DNA of 64,000 bases from Meiothermus sp. QL-1 (GTDB taxonomy: Bacteria; Deinococcota; Deinococci; Deinococcales; Thermaceae): the NCBI RefSeq assembly GCF_003351145.1, contig NZ_QQSV01000002.1:1-64000 (forward strand), in the 5' to 3' direction. The number at the start of each line of letters is the position of its first letter. Position 1 is the stretch's first letter. Under the pieces are notes generated by a model, which saw only the letters and a list, made by a program, of their open reading frames with translations, was not told where the DNA came from and searched no databases. Of the stretch, positions 44,606-53,342 are shown in pieces. Made by a program: the position numbers and the translations under genes.

Positions 44606-46173
44606 CGGCGGGGCTGGCTCAGGAGCTCGCCCATCCGCCGGCGGACGGCCTCGAGCTGCGCCGGGTCCTTGGCCCAGTCGCGCATGCTGCGGGCCATCTC
44701 CTCGGCGGCGGTGCCCAGCCGCAGGTGCAGCCCCCGCTCGCGCAGCAGCCGCAGGTACTCGTAGTCCTCCACCCCATCCCGCACCCACTTGGCCCGGATG
44801 GAGGGCACCACCCGGTCGGGCCATCCCACGGCCTGGCCGGGGTAGAACCATAGGCCGTCTCCGTTGTAGACCTTTCCGGCGTCGAAGTAGCGCACGTCGG
44901 TCCAGGGGTCCTGGCCGCGGTCCAGATCGTAGTAGTCGGCGGCCCAGGCCAGGATGCCGCTAAAGCCTAGGTTGTAGGCCAAAAATCCGCTGGAAATGCG
45001 CCAGTTGAGGGGGCTGTAGTCTAAAAGCCACTGGGGGGCGTAGGGGGTCTTGGGGTTGAGCAGGGCGGTGTAGTACCAGAAGCTGCTGCCCCGGCGTCGG
45101 GCTTCTTCCCAGAGCCCGCTGCGCCGCGCTTCCTCGTACATCTCGGCGTTGAGGGCAAAGATATCGACCAGAGGCCTTCCGCTTCCGTCGTCCAGAAGCT
45201 CGGGCCTGGGGTATAGGGTGCTCAGGTGCAGCACCCCTGCGGCCCGCAGGTTTGCAGCCCAGGAGCGAATCTCGGCGAGGAGGTTTTGGGGGCAGACGTC
45301 GAGCTCGTCGAAGGTGAAGTTGTAGATGGGCACGCCAACCTGGCGGGCAGCCTTGGCCCGGGCCAGCTCGCTTACCGAAGGGGGCGGTTTGGCCCGGCAG
45401 GTGTGGGCGTTGGCCCCGCTCCAGAAGCCCAGGTCTATGCTGTTTAGGCCGTAGTCGCGCGCCAGCTCGGCCACCTCCTCAGCCTCGAGCCGCCCCGGCA
45501 TCAACCGGTGCAAAAGGAGCTCCTTTCGGGCAGCCTTGGTTTTGGTATGCCAAAGGGGCACGAAGGAGAGGAGGCTGGGGCGCAGGGGGAGCTCGAAGTT
45601 CCACACGGTGAGGGTAAGCTGCCCCTCCAGGCTGCCGTTGCGCGCTATGACGCGGTAAGTACCCCGGTAGACGCCTGGGGCTGCCTCGCGCGGTACCCGG
45701 ATGTCAACCCAGAAGGACTGGTTGCGCCCAGGGCTCACGTCCACCGGAACAGCCCGGAAGCGCCCCCCCGGGGCCTCGAAGGGGATGAGCGCGTCGGGGT
45801 ACCAGCCCGGGCCTTGCGAGCGGTTGGTGGGGTCCAGGCTGGGGCTGGGCTCGCGCACCTCGACGTAGTGGGCTCGGTAGAGGCTCAGGTGCTCCTTCCC
45901 AATCACCCCTCCGGGGCCCCGCAGCTCGGAGACCTCCAGCCGGGCCTCCTTGATGCCCTTGGGCCCTGTGAGCACCACCTGGAACGACTCCACCTCGCCC
46001 CGGGCGGCGAACAGCTCGAGCGGCCGCAGCGGCCTCGGGGGGTCTTCCGGGCGGACGCGCTCCAGGGAACCCGCGGTCCAGATTTGCAAAGGCCCCCCGG
46101 GGTCGATTTCCACCACCGGGGCCGGGCAGGCCGCGAGCAGCCCCCCGAGTAGAAAAAGCGCCCATCGCCGCAT
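44602..46173 (-). CDS. DUF4091-containing lipoprotein (glycoside-hydrolase-like)
   Basis: 523 residues with a lipoprotein signal (LLGGLLAAC, C16 as lipid site). The N-terminal half is a beta-rich domain, and the C-terminal half has the DUF4091 pattern near GILAWAADYYDLDRGQDPWTD and GDGLWFYPG. A TIM-barrel-like centre (PIYNFTFDELDVCP) suggests sugar binding or hydrolysis. Surface location is implied by the lipobox; activity is unproven. It has a TAAACT box 7 bases before the ATG. Confidence 0.8.
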   Translation of the reverse strand: MRRWALFLLGGLLAACPAPVVEIDPGGPLQIWTAGSLERVRPEDPPRPLRPLELFAARGEVESFQVVLTGPKGIKEARLEVSELRGPGGVIGKEHLSLYRAHYVEVREPSPSLDPTNRSQGPGWYPDALIPFEAPGGRFRAVPVDVSPGRNQSFWVDIRVPREAAPGVYRGTYRVIARNGSLEGQLTLTVWNFELPLRPSLLSFVPLWHTKTKAARKELLLHRLMPGRLEAEEVAELARDYGLNSIDLGFWSGANAHTCRAKPPPSVSELARAKAARQVGVPIYNFTFDELDVCPQNLLAEIRSWAANLRAAGVLHLSTLYPRPELLDDGSGRPLVDIFALNAEMYEEARRSGLWEEARRRGSSFWYYTALLNPKTPYAPQWLLDYSPLNWRISSGFLAYNLGFSGILAWAADYYDLDRGQDPWTDVRYFDAGKVYNGDGLWFYPGQAVGWPDRVVPSIRAKWVRDGVEDYEYLRLLRERGLHLRLGTAAEEMARSMRDWAKDPAQLEAVRRRMGELLSQPRR

Positions 46174-46180
46174 CCCCCTA

Positions 46181-46186
46181 AGTTTA
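46181..46186 (-). promoter_or_regulatory. -10 box before the DUF4091 lipoprotein gene
   Basis: TAAACT on the minus strand ends 7 bases before the ATG. The gap TAGGGGG could also act as a poor ribosome binding site if transcription starts further upstream. Confidence 0.4.
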
Positions 46187-46248
46187 GCCAGGCAGGCCCG
46201 GAGGAGCGGTCTTTGGGTCGTTTCCGGGACCGTTATGCCCCGCTACGC

Positions 46249-47223
46249 CTAGCCCCCGATGCCCACCATCACCCGCTCGCGCAAGGTGGGCAGGGTATTG
46301 CCGAAGGCCGGTTTGCGGTCGGTGGCGATGAGAATGGCGTCCACCAGGGCCTCGACGGGGTTGGGGGCGGCGAAGGCCCAGGCGATGTCCATCTCCAGCT
46401 CGGTCAGGAGGCAGGGGCGGAGCTTTTTGTCGGCGGTGAGGCGGAGGCGGGAGCACTTGGAGCAGAAGGGCTCGCTCACCGGGTTGATGAAGCCCACCCG
46501 GCCCACGGCCCCGGGAATGCGGTAGACCCGGGCCGGGGCGGTGGGGTCGTGTTCCACGGGCTCCAGGGGGCCGAAGTGGGCCTCGAGGCGGGCGCGGGTC
46601 TCGGCCCCGGGCACAAAGCGGGCGCGGTAGAGCTCGGGGTTGGAGTTGTCCAGGTGCATGTACTCTAGAAAGCGCACCTCGAGGGGGTGGTGGAGCGAGA
46701 GGGTGGCCAGGGGGATGACCTCCTCCTCGTTCATGCCGCGGATCATCACCGCGTTGACCTTGACCGGGTGCAGTCCCAGCTCCCAGGCCGTCTCGATGGC
46801 CTCCCAGACCCGCTCCACCTGGCCGCCCCGGGTCATGCGCCGGAAGACCTCGGGGGTCACCGCGTCCATCGAGAGGTTGATGCGCCTGAGCCCGGCGGCC
46901 ACCAGTTCCCTGGCCTTGCGCTTGAAGAGGAGGCCGTTGGTGGTGATGGCGATATCGGGGATGCCCAGCTCGGCCGCCACCGCAATCATCTGGGGAAGCT
47001 CCTTGCGCACCAAAGGTTCGCCGCCGGTGAAGCGCACCGACTCCAGCCCCAGCATCTGCATGGCCTGGAGGAAGTGGCGGACGTCCTCCACCCCCAGGCT
47101 GCCCGGGGGCTCGGCCTGTTCGTAGCCCAAAGGATGGCAGTAGAGGCAGTGCAGGTTGCAGCGCGGCGTGACCGAGATGCGCAGGTCTTTGATGAGGCGG
47201 CCGTAGCGGTCGATGAGTTTCAC
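46249..47223 (-). CDS. moaA: GTP 3',8-cyclase (molybdenum cofactor)
   Basis: 324 residues from GTG 47223. An ATG seven codons earlier is possible, but a TGCTAGAAT box overlaps it, and the Thermus protein starts near here. The radical-SAM cluster is CNLHCLYC, and the second cluster is CSKCSRLRLTADKKLRPCL. The C-terminal GG that activates the catalytic pocket is present. It makes 3',8-cyclo-GTP, the first step of Moco synthesis. No other moa gene is adjacent. Confidence 0.93.
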   Translation of the reverse strand: MKLIDRYGRLIKDLRISVTPRCNLHCLYCHPLGYEQAEPPGSLGVEDVRHFLQAMQMLGLESVRFTGGEPLVRKELPQMIAVAAELGIPDIAITTNGLLFKRKARELVAAGLRRINLSMDAVTPEVFRRMTRGGQVERVWEAIETAWELGLHPVKVNAVMIRGMNEEEVIPLATLSLHHPLEVRFLEYMHLDNSNPELYRARFVPGAETRARLEAHFGPLEPVEHDPTAPARVYRIPGAVGRVGFINPVSEPFCSKCSRLRLTADKKLRPCLLTELEMDIAWAFAAPNPVEALVDAILIATDRKPAFGNTLPTLRERVMVGIGG

Positions 47224-47300
47224 CCTGACCCCCGTGTTGCACATTCTAGCAACACGGGCCCTTGGGGCCTAGGGGGGCCTTTGGCTTAAGCGAGGGTCAA

Positions 47301-47330
47301 TTGCCTACGTCTCCCCGCTGCTCTTAGCCT
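47301..47330 (+). promoter_or_regulatory. Near-leaderless promoter of the patatin gene
   Basis: TTGCCT (47301-47306), 18 bases, then TAGCCT (47325-47330), which ends 6 bases before the ATG at 47337. Confidence 0.5.
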
Positions 47331-47336
47331 GTAAGT

Positions 47337-48167
47337 ATGGGCGAGCAGAGGCGGGTTGGCCTGGCGCTGGGCGGGGGAGGGGCGCGGGGGTACGCCCATA
47401 TTGGGGTCATGCGGGTGCTGGAGCGGGAGGGCCTTCGCCCTGCTGCCATCGCCGGCACCAGCATGGGGAGCCTGATGGGGGCGGTCTTTGCTGCGGGGCA
47501 CAGGGCCGATGAGGTGCAGGAGCTTCTTTCCCGCACCTCGTTTTGGCGCTTTTTGGACCTCAACCCCTTTGACGATATGCTCAACTTCAGCGAGCTGGTG
47601 CGCTTTCTGGAGCCCCTTATTCCGCGCCGGATCGAGGACTTCCCCATTCCCTTGGGCATCACCGCCACCGACCTCATCACCGGGACCGAGGTGTACTTCT
47701 GCCGGGGGGATGTTTTCCAGGCCATCCGGGCCTCCATCGCCTACCCAGGGGCCATCAACCCAATCTGGGTAGACCACCAGCTTCTGGCCGATGGGGGAAT
47801 CCTGAACCAGATTCCCGTGGACCTGGTGCGCTTCCTGGGGGCTGAGCGGGTGATTGCGGTGGACGTGACCCCGTTGCAGGTTTTGCGCGAGCAGCCGCAG
47901 AAGAAGAGCTGGTGGGCGCAGATTTTCCGCCGGGGTATGGAGGCCAATCCGGTGCAGAACGTCTACCGGGCGGTGGAGATCATGCAGATCCGCCTGGCCG
48001 AGGTAAAGCTGGCGGTGGCCCGGCCCGACCTGGTTCTGCGCCCCAAGCTCGAGGGCATCGGGCTTTTCAGCTTCCAGCAGCTCGAGCAGGCCATCAAGGA
48101 CGGCGAGGCTGCGGCCGAGGCGGCGCTGGAGGCCATCCGCGAGCTGATTCAGGCCGAGGAGCCCTGA
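47337..48167 (+). CDS. Patatin-like phospholipase
   Basis: 276 residues, no signal peptide. The oxyanion motif GGGGARGYAHIG, the nucleophile GTSMGS and the aspartate DGG (LADGGILNQIP) are all in place, so the Ser-Asp dyad is intact. Such RssA-like enzymes hydrolyse lipids inside the cell or at the membrane. It ends 19 bases inside the convergent deoxynucleoside kinase gene. Confidence 0.93.
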   Translation: MGEQRRVGLALGGGGARGYAHIGVMRVLEREGLRPAAIAGTSMGSLMGAVFAAGHRADEVQELLSRTSFWRFLDLNPFDDMLNFSELVRFLEPLIPRRIEDFPIPLGITATDLITGTEVYFCRGDVFQAIRASIAYPGAINPIWVDHQLLADGGILNQIPVDLVRFLGAERVIAVDVTPLQVLREQPQKKSWWAQIFRRGMEANPVQNVYRAVEIMQIRLAEVKLAVARPDLVLRPKLEGIGLFSFQQLEQAIKDGEAAAEAALEAIRELIQAEEP

Positions 48168-48784
48168 ACCAACGGACGACTCAGGCCGAAGCGCTCCAGG
48201 GTACGGAACAGGAGGGCGCGGGCCTCCTCGTCGTCGGCGTAATTCACGCTATCGCTCGAGATGACCAGCACCGGTGAGAGGTCGTAGGTCGCTATCCAGG
48301 CCTCATAGAGCTGGTTCAAGGAGGCCAGGTAGGCCTCTGGGATGGCCTGCTCAAAGGCCCGTCCCCGCCGGGCGATGTGGGCCTTTAGGGTCTCGGTCGA
48401 GGCCCGCAGATAGATGAGCAGGTCGGGCTTGCGCAGGGCCGGGGCAATCCCCTCGAAAAGAGCCCGGTAGGTCTGCCAGTCGCGCTCGGAGAGGTGGCCC
48501 TGGAGCCGGAGGTTTTGCGCGAAGATGAAGGCATCCTCGTAGATGGTGCGGTCCTGCACCACGTGCTGGGCCGGGTTGATCTGTTCCAGGTGTTGCCTGA
48601 GCCGCTGGGCCAGGAAGAAGACCTGGGAGTGGAAGGCGAAGCGCCCCATATCGGCGTAGAAGTCGGCCAGGTAAGGGTTCTCGTCCACCGCCTCGTAGAC
48701 CGGCAAGAGCCCGTAGTGTTCGGCCAGAAGCCGGGTCAGGGTGGACTTCCCAGCGCCGATGTTGCCTGCGATGGCGATGTACAT
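48149..48784 (-). CDS. Deoxynucleoside kinase (paralog 1)
   Basis: 211 residues from the ATG giving MYIAIAGNIGAGKSTLTRLL; the P-loop is GNIGAGKST. The substrate-site motif QDRTIYEDAFIFAQNL and the LID region RRGRAFEQAIP match the dCK/dGK family. It phosphorylates a deoxynucleoside, probably deoxyadenosine or deoxyguanosine. A second paralog lies upstream in the same direction; such pairs with split specificity occur in Deinococcus and lactobacilli. Confidence 0.9.
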   Translation of the reverse strand: MYIAIAGNIGAGKSTLTRLLAEHYGLLPVYEAVDENPYLADFYADMGRFAFHSQVFFLAQRLRQHLEQINPAQHVVQDRTIYEDAFIFAQNLRLQGHLSERDWQTYRALFEGIAPALRKPDLLIYLRASTETLKAHIARRGRAFEQAIPEAYLASLNQLYEAWIATYDLSPVLVISSDSVNYADDEEARALLFRTLERFGLSRPLVQGSSA

Positions 48785-48813
48785 AAGACCGCCCAACTGC
48801 GCTGCTTTCAGCT

Positions 48814-49428
48814 TTACCCGTTCCCAACCCTTTGGCAACCCAGCCGCCGGCGGACCTCCTCCACGATCCAGTCTTGAGCGGCCTTGTCCTCAGCGAAGTT
48901 GAGCTCCTGGGTCTCCAGCACCCAAAGGGGGTGGGGGTAGGTGGCGAAGTGCTGCTCGTAGAAGGTCTGCAAGCGCTCGAGGTAGGCAGCCTCGAGCCGC
49001 CGCTCAAAGACCCGGCCCCGCTGGCGGATGCGCGCCAGAAGGGTGGGCAGCGGGGCCTTGAGGTAGAGGGTCAGGTCGGGCACGGGAAGCTTGGGGGAGA
49101 GGCTTCGGTAGAGCTCCTGGTAAAGCGCCCACTCCTCCCCAGAGAGGTTCATAGCAGCGAAGATGGCGTCTTTGTCGAAGAGGTAGTCGGCCACCACCCC
49201 GTGGCTGAAGAGGCCTGGCTGGGCCAGGGGGAGGAGCTGTTTGTAGCGCGATAGCAGGAAGAAGACCTGCGCCTTGAAGGCGTAGCGCGGGGGGTCCTGG
49301 TAGAAGAGGGGTAAAAAGGGGTTTTCCTCCACCACCTCGAGCAGGCAGTCGGCTGCCAGCCGCTCGGCCAGCAAGCGGGCCAGGGTGGTCTTGCCCACCC
49401 CAATCACGCCCTCGATGGCGATGTACAC
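48814..49428 (-). CDS. Deoxynucleoside kinase (paralog 2)
   Basis: 204 residues from GTG, 4 bases after GGAGG. The P-loop is GVIGVGKTT, and the substrate motif VADYLFDKDAIFA replaces the DRTIYED of paralog 1, suggesting a different nucleoside choice. LID arginines are in RQRGRVFERRLE. It lies 29 bases before paralog 1, probably one operon. Which of the pair uses which purine cannot be told from sequence alone. Confidence 0.9.
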   Translation of the reverse strand: MYIAIEGVIGVGKTTLARLLAERLAADCLLEVVEENPFLPLFYQDPPRYAFKAQVFFLLSRYKQLLPLAQPGLFSHGVVADYLFDKDAIFAAMNLSGEEWALYQELYRSLSPKLPVPDLTLYLKAPLPTLLARIRQRGRVFERRLEAAYLERLQTFYEQHFATYPHPLWVLETQELNFAEDKAAQDWIVEEVRRRLGCQRVGNG

Positions 49429-49447
49429 AGAGCCTCCGGCTGGGCCG

Positions 49448-50503
49448 CTAACGGCGGGCGATCATGGTCACCGTAACCTCCATGCGCCGCCCGTTGCGCC
49501 ATATGGTGAGATTGACCCGGTCGCCAGGGCGGAAGCGGGCGATGATCTGGGTGACCTCGCTGGCGTTGCGCACGGTGCGTCCCCCCACCGCCAGGATGAT
49601 GTCCCCCAGGCTCACCAGCTTGCCGCGCGGGTCGCGCTGGGCGGGCCGCAGGCCGGCCCGGGCCGCGGGGCCGCCGGGCTGCACCTTCTCGATCATGGCC
49701 CCGCGGGTGGAGAGCAGCCCCACCCGGCCCAGCAGGAGGGGGTCCAGCTCGTCCAGGTCCAGAAGGGTGGCCCCCAGGTTGCCGCGTTGGGGCACCCCAA
49801 AGCGCTCGAGGTCGCTCACGCTCTGGCGCACCAGGTCAACCGGGATGGCCACCCCCACCCCCCCCACCCCGCTCAGGTCGCCCAAAGTGGCGTTGGCCAC
49901 CCCCACCACCCGCCCCTGCAGGTCCAGCACCGGACCGCCGGAGTTGCCCTGCACGATGCGGGCGTCGGTGAAGAGCAAATCGCCTATTTCCGAGCCCACC
50001 TCGGGGTCGAGGTCGTTTTTTTCCGCTGCGGTGGGCCCGATGCCGGCCAGGATGCCATAGGAGGCCAGGTTGCGCTGGCCGAATGGGCTGCCGATGACTA
50101 TGAGCCCCATGCCCACTTGCAGGTTTTGCGAGCTGCCAAAGGAGAGCAGGGCTGGCGCGGTGACCCCCTGCACGCTCAGGATGGCGATATCGATGCCCTT
50201 GTCCACCGCGAAAACCTGGGCGGGAAAGGTGCGCCCATCGAAGAGTTCAACGGTAATGTCCCGCAGATCCTGGATGACGTGGTAGTTGGTAACGATTCGG
50301 CTAGGGGCATAAAAAAAGCCGGAGCCGTTGGTGGGGCCCTCGCTGCCGGTCTGGGGGTCGCGCAGGATGCCGGTCACCTTGACCACGGCGGGCAGGGCCC
50401 GGCGGATCACCTCCGCCCGGGCCACCTCCTCAGGGGTAGTCAGGCGGGGGGCCTGGGCCAGGGCCAAGGCAAGAGCCCAAACGAGTAGAACGAGCGAGCG
50501 CAT
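49448..50503 (-). CDS. HtrA/DegP-like serine protease with PDZ domain
   Basis: 351 residues from ATG 50503, with signal peptide (MRSLVLLVWALALALAQA). The triad is visible: His in RIVTNYHVI, Asp in KGIDIAILSV and Ser in VQGNSGGPVLD. A C-terminal PDZ domain follows (GGPAARAGL, LGDIILAVGG). These periplasmic proteases degrade or refold damaged proteins. It precedes the two kinase genes by 19 bases. Confidence 0.93.
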   Translation of the reverse strand: MRSLVLLVWALALALAQAPRLTTPEEVARAEVIRRALPAVVKVTGILRDPQTGSEGPTNGSGFFYAPSRIVTNYHVIQDLRDITVELFDGRTFPAQVFAVDKGIDIAILSVQGVTAPALLSFGSSQNLQVGMGLIVIGSPFGQRNLASYGILAGIGPTAAEKNDLDPEVGSEIGDLLFTDARIVQGNSGGPVLDLQGRVVGVANATLGDLSGVGGVGVAIPVDLVRQSVSDLERFGVPQRGNLGATLLDLDELDPLLLGRVGLLSTRGAMIEKVQPGGPAARAGLRPAQRDPRGKLVSLGDIILAVGGRTVRNASEVTQIIARFRPGDRVNLTIWRNGRRMEVTVTMIARR

Positions 50504-50520
50504 ATCGGCAAACCGCACCC

Positions 50521-50549
50521 ATTCTCATATGGGCCGGATGAGTAATCAA
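50521..50549 (-). promoter_or_regulatory. Promoter of the HtrA-like gene
   Basis: TTGATT (50544-50549), 17 bases, GAGAAT (50521-50526) on the minus strand. The start would fall about 10 bases before ATG 50503, making the upstream GTG at 50518 unlikely. Confidence 0.45.
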
Positions 50550-50562
50550 TAGTGGGCTGTGT

Positions 50563-51600
50563 TTAGGTAAGGCCCCTGCCTTCCGCTTCCAGCCGGGCCA
50601 GTAGCCCCTGGCAGAGCCTTCGGGGGAGCAGAGGACCTTGGTAGACAAAGCCGGTGTAGATCTGCACCAGGCAGGCCCCCTGTTCCAGGCGTTCCCAGAC
50701 GTCTTCGGGGCTGAAGATGCCTCCCACCGAGACGATGGGCAGCCGGCCCTGGAGCCGCTTGTGCAGGTAGCGCAGCACCTCGAGGGCGCGCCGGGCCAGA
50801 GGCCGGCCCGAGAGCCCCCCTTCCTCGGCCAGGGGAAGCCCCTCGCGCTGCACGGTGGTGTTGGTGGCGATGAGGCCGGCAAGACCGTAGCGCTCGCTTA
50901 GCTCGAGGATGTCGTCCAGCTCGGCCCAGGTGAGGTCGGGGGCCAGTTTGAGCAAAAGGGGCTTGCGCCCTTGCAAATACCCTGTGAGGGCCTGAAGTAG
51001 GGCCTCGAGCCGCTCTTTTTCCTGCAGGGCCCTCAGGCCTGGGGTGTTGGGGGAGCTGACGTTGAGGACGAAGTAGTCGCCATAGGGCAGCAAAAGGGAG
51101 AGGCTTTTCAGGTAGTCCTCGGCGGCTTTTTCTAAGGGTGTGGCCCGGGACTTCCCCAGGTTAATGCCAAGGGGCACAGGAAGGGGGCCGTGGGCCTGCC
51201 AGGCGGCGAGCCGTCTGGCCACCGCCTCGGCCCCCTCGTTGTTGAAGCCCATGCGGTTGATGAGGGCCTCGGCCTCGGGCAGCCGGAACAGGCGGGGCTT
51301 GGGGTTGCCCGGCTGGGGAAGGGCGGTGATGGAGCCGATCTCCACGAAGCCAAACCCCAAAGCCGGCCAGGCCCGCAGGGCCAGGGCGTTTTTGTCGAAG
51401 CCGGCGGCCAGCCCGATGGGGTTGGGAAAGCGCAGGCCGAAGGCCCTCACCTCGAGCCGTGGGTCATCTAGCCGGAGCAAGCGCTGGAGCAGCCCCAAAA
51501 GAGGCCCCCGCCGCGCCAGCCAGGCCAGCCCCCCCATCGCCCGGTCGTGGATGGTCTCGGGGTCTTGGCGGAAGAGCCAGGGCTTGAGGCGCTCGTACAC
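50563..51600 (-). CDS. pyrD: Dihydroorotate dehydrogenase, quinone type (class 2)
   Basis: 345 residues from a GTG start. Class 2 features are the N-terminal helical region for membrane contact (MYERLKPWLFRQDPETIHD) and the catalytic serine in FVLNVSSPNTPGLR. FMN contacts lie in GLAAGFDKNA and IVSVGGIFSPEDV. It oxidises dihydroorotate to orotate with menaquinone. The start lies 22 bases after the acyl-CoA dehydrogenase stop. Confidence 0.95.
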   Translation of the reverse strand: MYERLKPWLFRQDPETIHDRAMGGLAWLARRGPLLGLLQRLLRLDDPRLEVRAFGLRFPNPIGLAAGFDKNALALRAWPALGFGFVEIGSITALPQPGNPKPRLFRLPEAEALINRMGFNNEGAEAVARRLAAWQAHGPLPVPLGINLGKSRATPLEKAAEDYLKSLSLLLPYGDYFVLNVSSPNTPGLRALQEKERLEALLQALTGYLQGRKPLLLKLAPDLTWAELDDILELSERYGLAGLIATNTTVQREGLPLAEEGGLSGRPLARRALEVLRYLHKRLQGRLPIVSVGGIFSPEDVWERLEQGACLVQIYTGFVYQGPLLPRRLCQGLLARLEAEGRGLT

Positions 51601-51608
51601 GAGGCCTC

Positions 51609-51617
51609 AGCATAGCA
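51609..51617 (-). promoter_or_regulatory. Extended -10 box before pyrD
   Basis: TGCTATGCT on the minus strand ends 8 bases before the GTG, so pyrD has a near-leaderless start of its own despite following the acyl-CoA dehydrogenase gene closely. Confidence 0.5.
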
Positions 51618-51621
51618 CCCG

Positions 51622-52806
51622 CTAGCGGTAGCGGGCCAGCAGGTTTTTGGCGATGATGAGCTTGAGCACCTCGCTGGTGCCCTCCCCAATCCGGGTCAGG
51701 CGGGCGTCGCGCCAGTAGCGCTCCACCGGGTAGTCCTTGGTGTAGCCGTAGCCGCCCAGGATCTGGATGGCCTCGTCGCAGGCCCGCACGGCCACCTCCG
51801 AGGCGAAGAGCTTGGCCTGGGCCGCGGCGTGGCCGTAGGGCCGGCCCGCATCGCGCAGCTCGGCGGCCCGGAGGTAGAGCAGCCGGGCTGCCTCGAGCTC
51901 GGTCTCCATCTCCGCCAGCTTGTGGGAGACCGCCTGAAACTCGGCGATGGGCCGGCCGAACTGCCTGCGTTCTAGCGCATAGCGAGCGGCAAAATCCAGC
52001 GCGGCCCGTCCAAGCCCCACGGCCATGGCGGCAATCCCAATTCGCCCCCCCTCCAGCACCCGCATCACATCGTAGAAGGCCTTGCCCCGTTCGCCCAGCA
52101 AGGCCTCCTTGGGCAGCCGCAGGTCCTCGAAGATGAGCTGGGCTGTGTCCGAGGCGTTGAGACCCAGCTTCTTCTCCTTGCGCCCCACCCGCAGGCCCTC
52201 GCGGGGGGCGGAAAAGGCGAAGGCCGAGAGCCCCAGGTGCTTTTTCTCGGGGCTGGGGGCCGGGTCGGTGCGGGCGTTGATCACGTACACCCCGGCCACC
52301 GAGCCCTGGGTGATGAACTGCTTGCTGCCGTTGAGCACGAAGCCCTCCGGCGTCTCCTCGGCGCGGGTGCGCAAGGAGGCCGCATCCGAGCCGCTTTCAG
52401 GCTCGGTCAGGCCCCAGGCCCCCAGCACCTCCCCTGCAGCCAGCCTGGGCAGGAGGCTCTCTTTTTGCTGCTCGTTGCCCGCCAGCAGTATATGGCCCAC
52501 GCACAGGCTGTTGTGCGAGGCCACTGTGAGGGCCAGCGAACCGTCTACGGCAGCGATTTCCTCCACCATGCGGGCGAAAGTGCGGGTAGAGAGGCCAGCC
52601 CCTCCGTAAGCCTCGGGCACCTGGGCCCCCATAACCCCCAGGTGCCCCAGCCGGCGTACCAGGTCGAAGGGGAATTGGCCGCTTTCATCCCGCTCGGCGG
52701 CGGTGGGGGCCACCTCAGCCTGCAGGAATTCGCGCAGAGTGCCAATGATCTGGCGCTCCTCACGGTCGGGTTCGAACCAAAGCTCCCGGGGCCGTTCGGC
52801 AATCAT
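51622..52806 (-). CDS. Acyl-CoA dehydrogenase
   Basis: 394 residues from the ATG after GGAGGAAAAACGC. The FAD and substrate motifs are [19 protein letters not shown] and FITQGSVAG, and the catalytic glutamate is in [12 protein letters not shown]. It carries out alpha-beta oxidation of acyl-CoA, passing electrons to ETF. Chain specificity cannot be read. An extended -10 box lies upstream. Confidence 0.94.
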   Translation of the reverse strand: MIAERPRELWFEPDREERQIIGTLREFLQAEVAPTAAERDESGQFPFDLVRRLGHLGVMGAQVPEAYGGAGLSTRTFARMVEEIAAVDGSLALTVASHNSLCVGHILLAGNEQQKESLLPRLAAGEVLGAWGLTEPESGSDAASLRTRAEETPEGFVLNGSKQFITQGSVAGVYVINARTDPAPSPEKKHLGLSAFAFSAPREGLRVGRKEKKLGLNASDTAQLIFEDLRLPKEALLGERGKAFYDVMRVLEGGRIGIAAMAVGLGRAALDFAARYALERRQFGRPIAEFQAVSHKLAEMETELEAARLLYLRAAELRDAGRPYGHAAAQAKLFASEVAVRACDEAIQILGGYGYTKDYPVERYWRDARLTRIGEGTSEVLKLIIAKNLLARYR

Positions 52807-52826
52807 GCGTTTTTCCTCCCAAAGCA

Positions 52827-52835
52827 AGTGTATCA
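52827..52835 (-). promoter_or_regulatory. Extended -10 box before the acyl-CoA dehydrogenase gene
   Basis: TGATACACT on the minus strand lies 20 bases before the ATG. It faces an extended -10 box for the S1-protein gene about 70 bases away on the other strand. Confidence 0.45.
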
Positions 52836-52902
52836 CTTTTTTTCCTGGGTGATGTAAATGCGTAACAAAATTGCCGCGCCTCCTCGCCTGGGGGGAAGGG
52901 AG

Positions 52903-52911
52903 TGGTATAGT
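52903..52911 (+). promoter_or_regulatory. Extended -10 box before the S1-domain gene
   Basis: TGGTATAGT fits TGNTATANT well. It lies 50 bases before the ATG, so this message has a true leader of about 43 bases. Confidence 0.5.
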
Positions 52912-52961
52912 GAGGGCATCGTGAATCCCCCACAGGGAGTTCGCGCAGCCTCGGAGGTTTA

Positions 52962-53339
52962 ATGGAGTTGCAAGCAGGAGCAGTGGTAGAAGGTCGGGTG
53001 ACCCGGATTACCGATTTCGGGGCCTTTGTGGAGCTCCCTGGTGGGGAGTCGGGGCTGGTGCACATCTCCCAGATTGCCCATGAGTTCGTGCGCAACGTTC
53101 GCGACCATCTGCAGGAAGGGGATGTGGTCTCGGTGCTGGTGCTGGGCCGGGACGAGAAGGGCCGCCTCGACCTATCCATCAAGGAGCTGACCCCAGCACC
53201 AGCAGAACCCCCCCGGCCCAAGCGCCTGCCGCGCCAGGCGCCCGAGTTTGAGAACAAGCTCAAGAGCTTTTTGCGCAGCTCCGGTGGGGCGGGCGGAGGA
53301 AGGAAGGCGGGTGGCCGCGGAGGGCGCAGGCGCCGCTAG
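52962..53339 (+). CDS. S1-domain RNA-binding protein (general stress protein 13-like)
   Basis: 125 residues. One S1 domain ([34 protein letters not shown]) spans residues 5-75. A basic glycine-arginine tail ends in GGRGGRRRR, likely giving extra RNA contact. Similar small S1 proteins bind ribosomes or mRNA in Firmicutes. It starts after TCGGAGGTTTA and ends 3 bases from the convergent fabI stop. Confidence 0.9.
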   Translation: MELQAGAVVEGRVTRITDFGAFVELPGGESGLVHISQIAHEFVRNVRDHLQEGDVVSVLVLGRDEKGRLDLSIKELTPAPAEPPRPKRLPRQAPEFENKLKSFLRSSGGAGGGRKAGGRGGRRRR

Positions 53340-53342
53340 GGC

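Noticed and set aside
47224-47336. Possible molybdenum-cofactor riboswitch before moaA
   Set aside because: The gap is only about 110 bases and shows none of the known conserved segments; a promoter box close to moaA leaves no room for a long leader.
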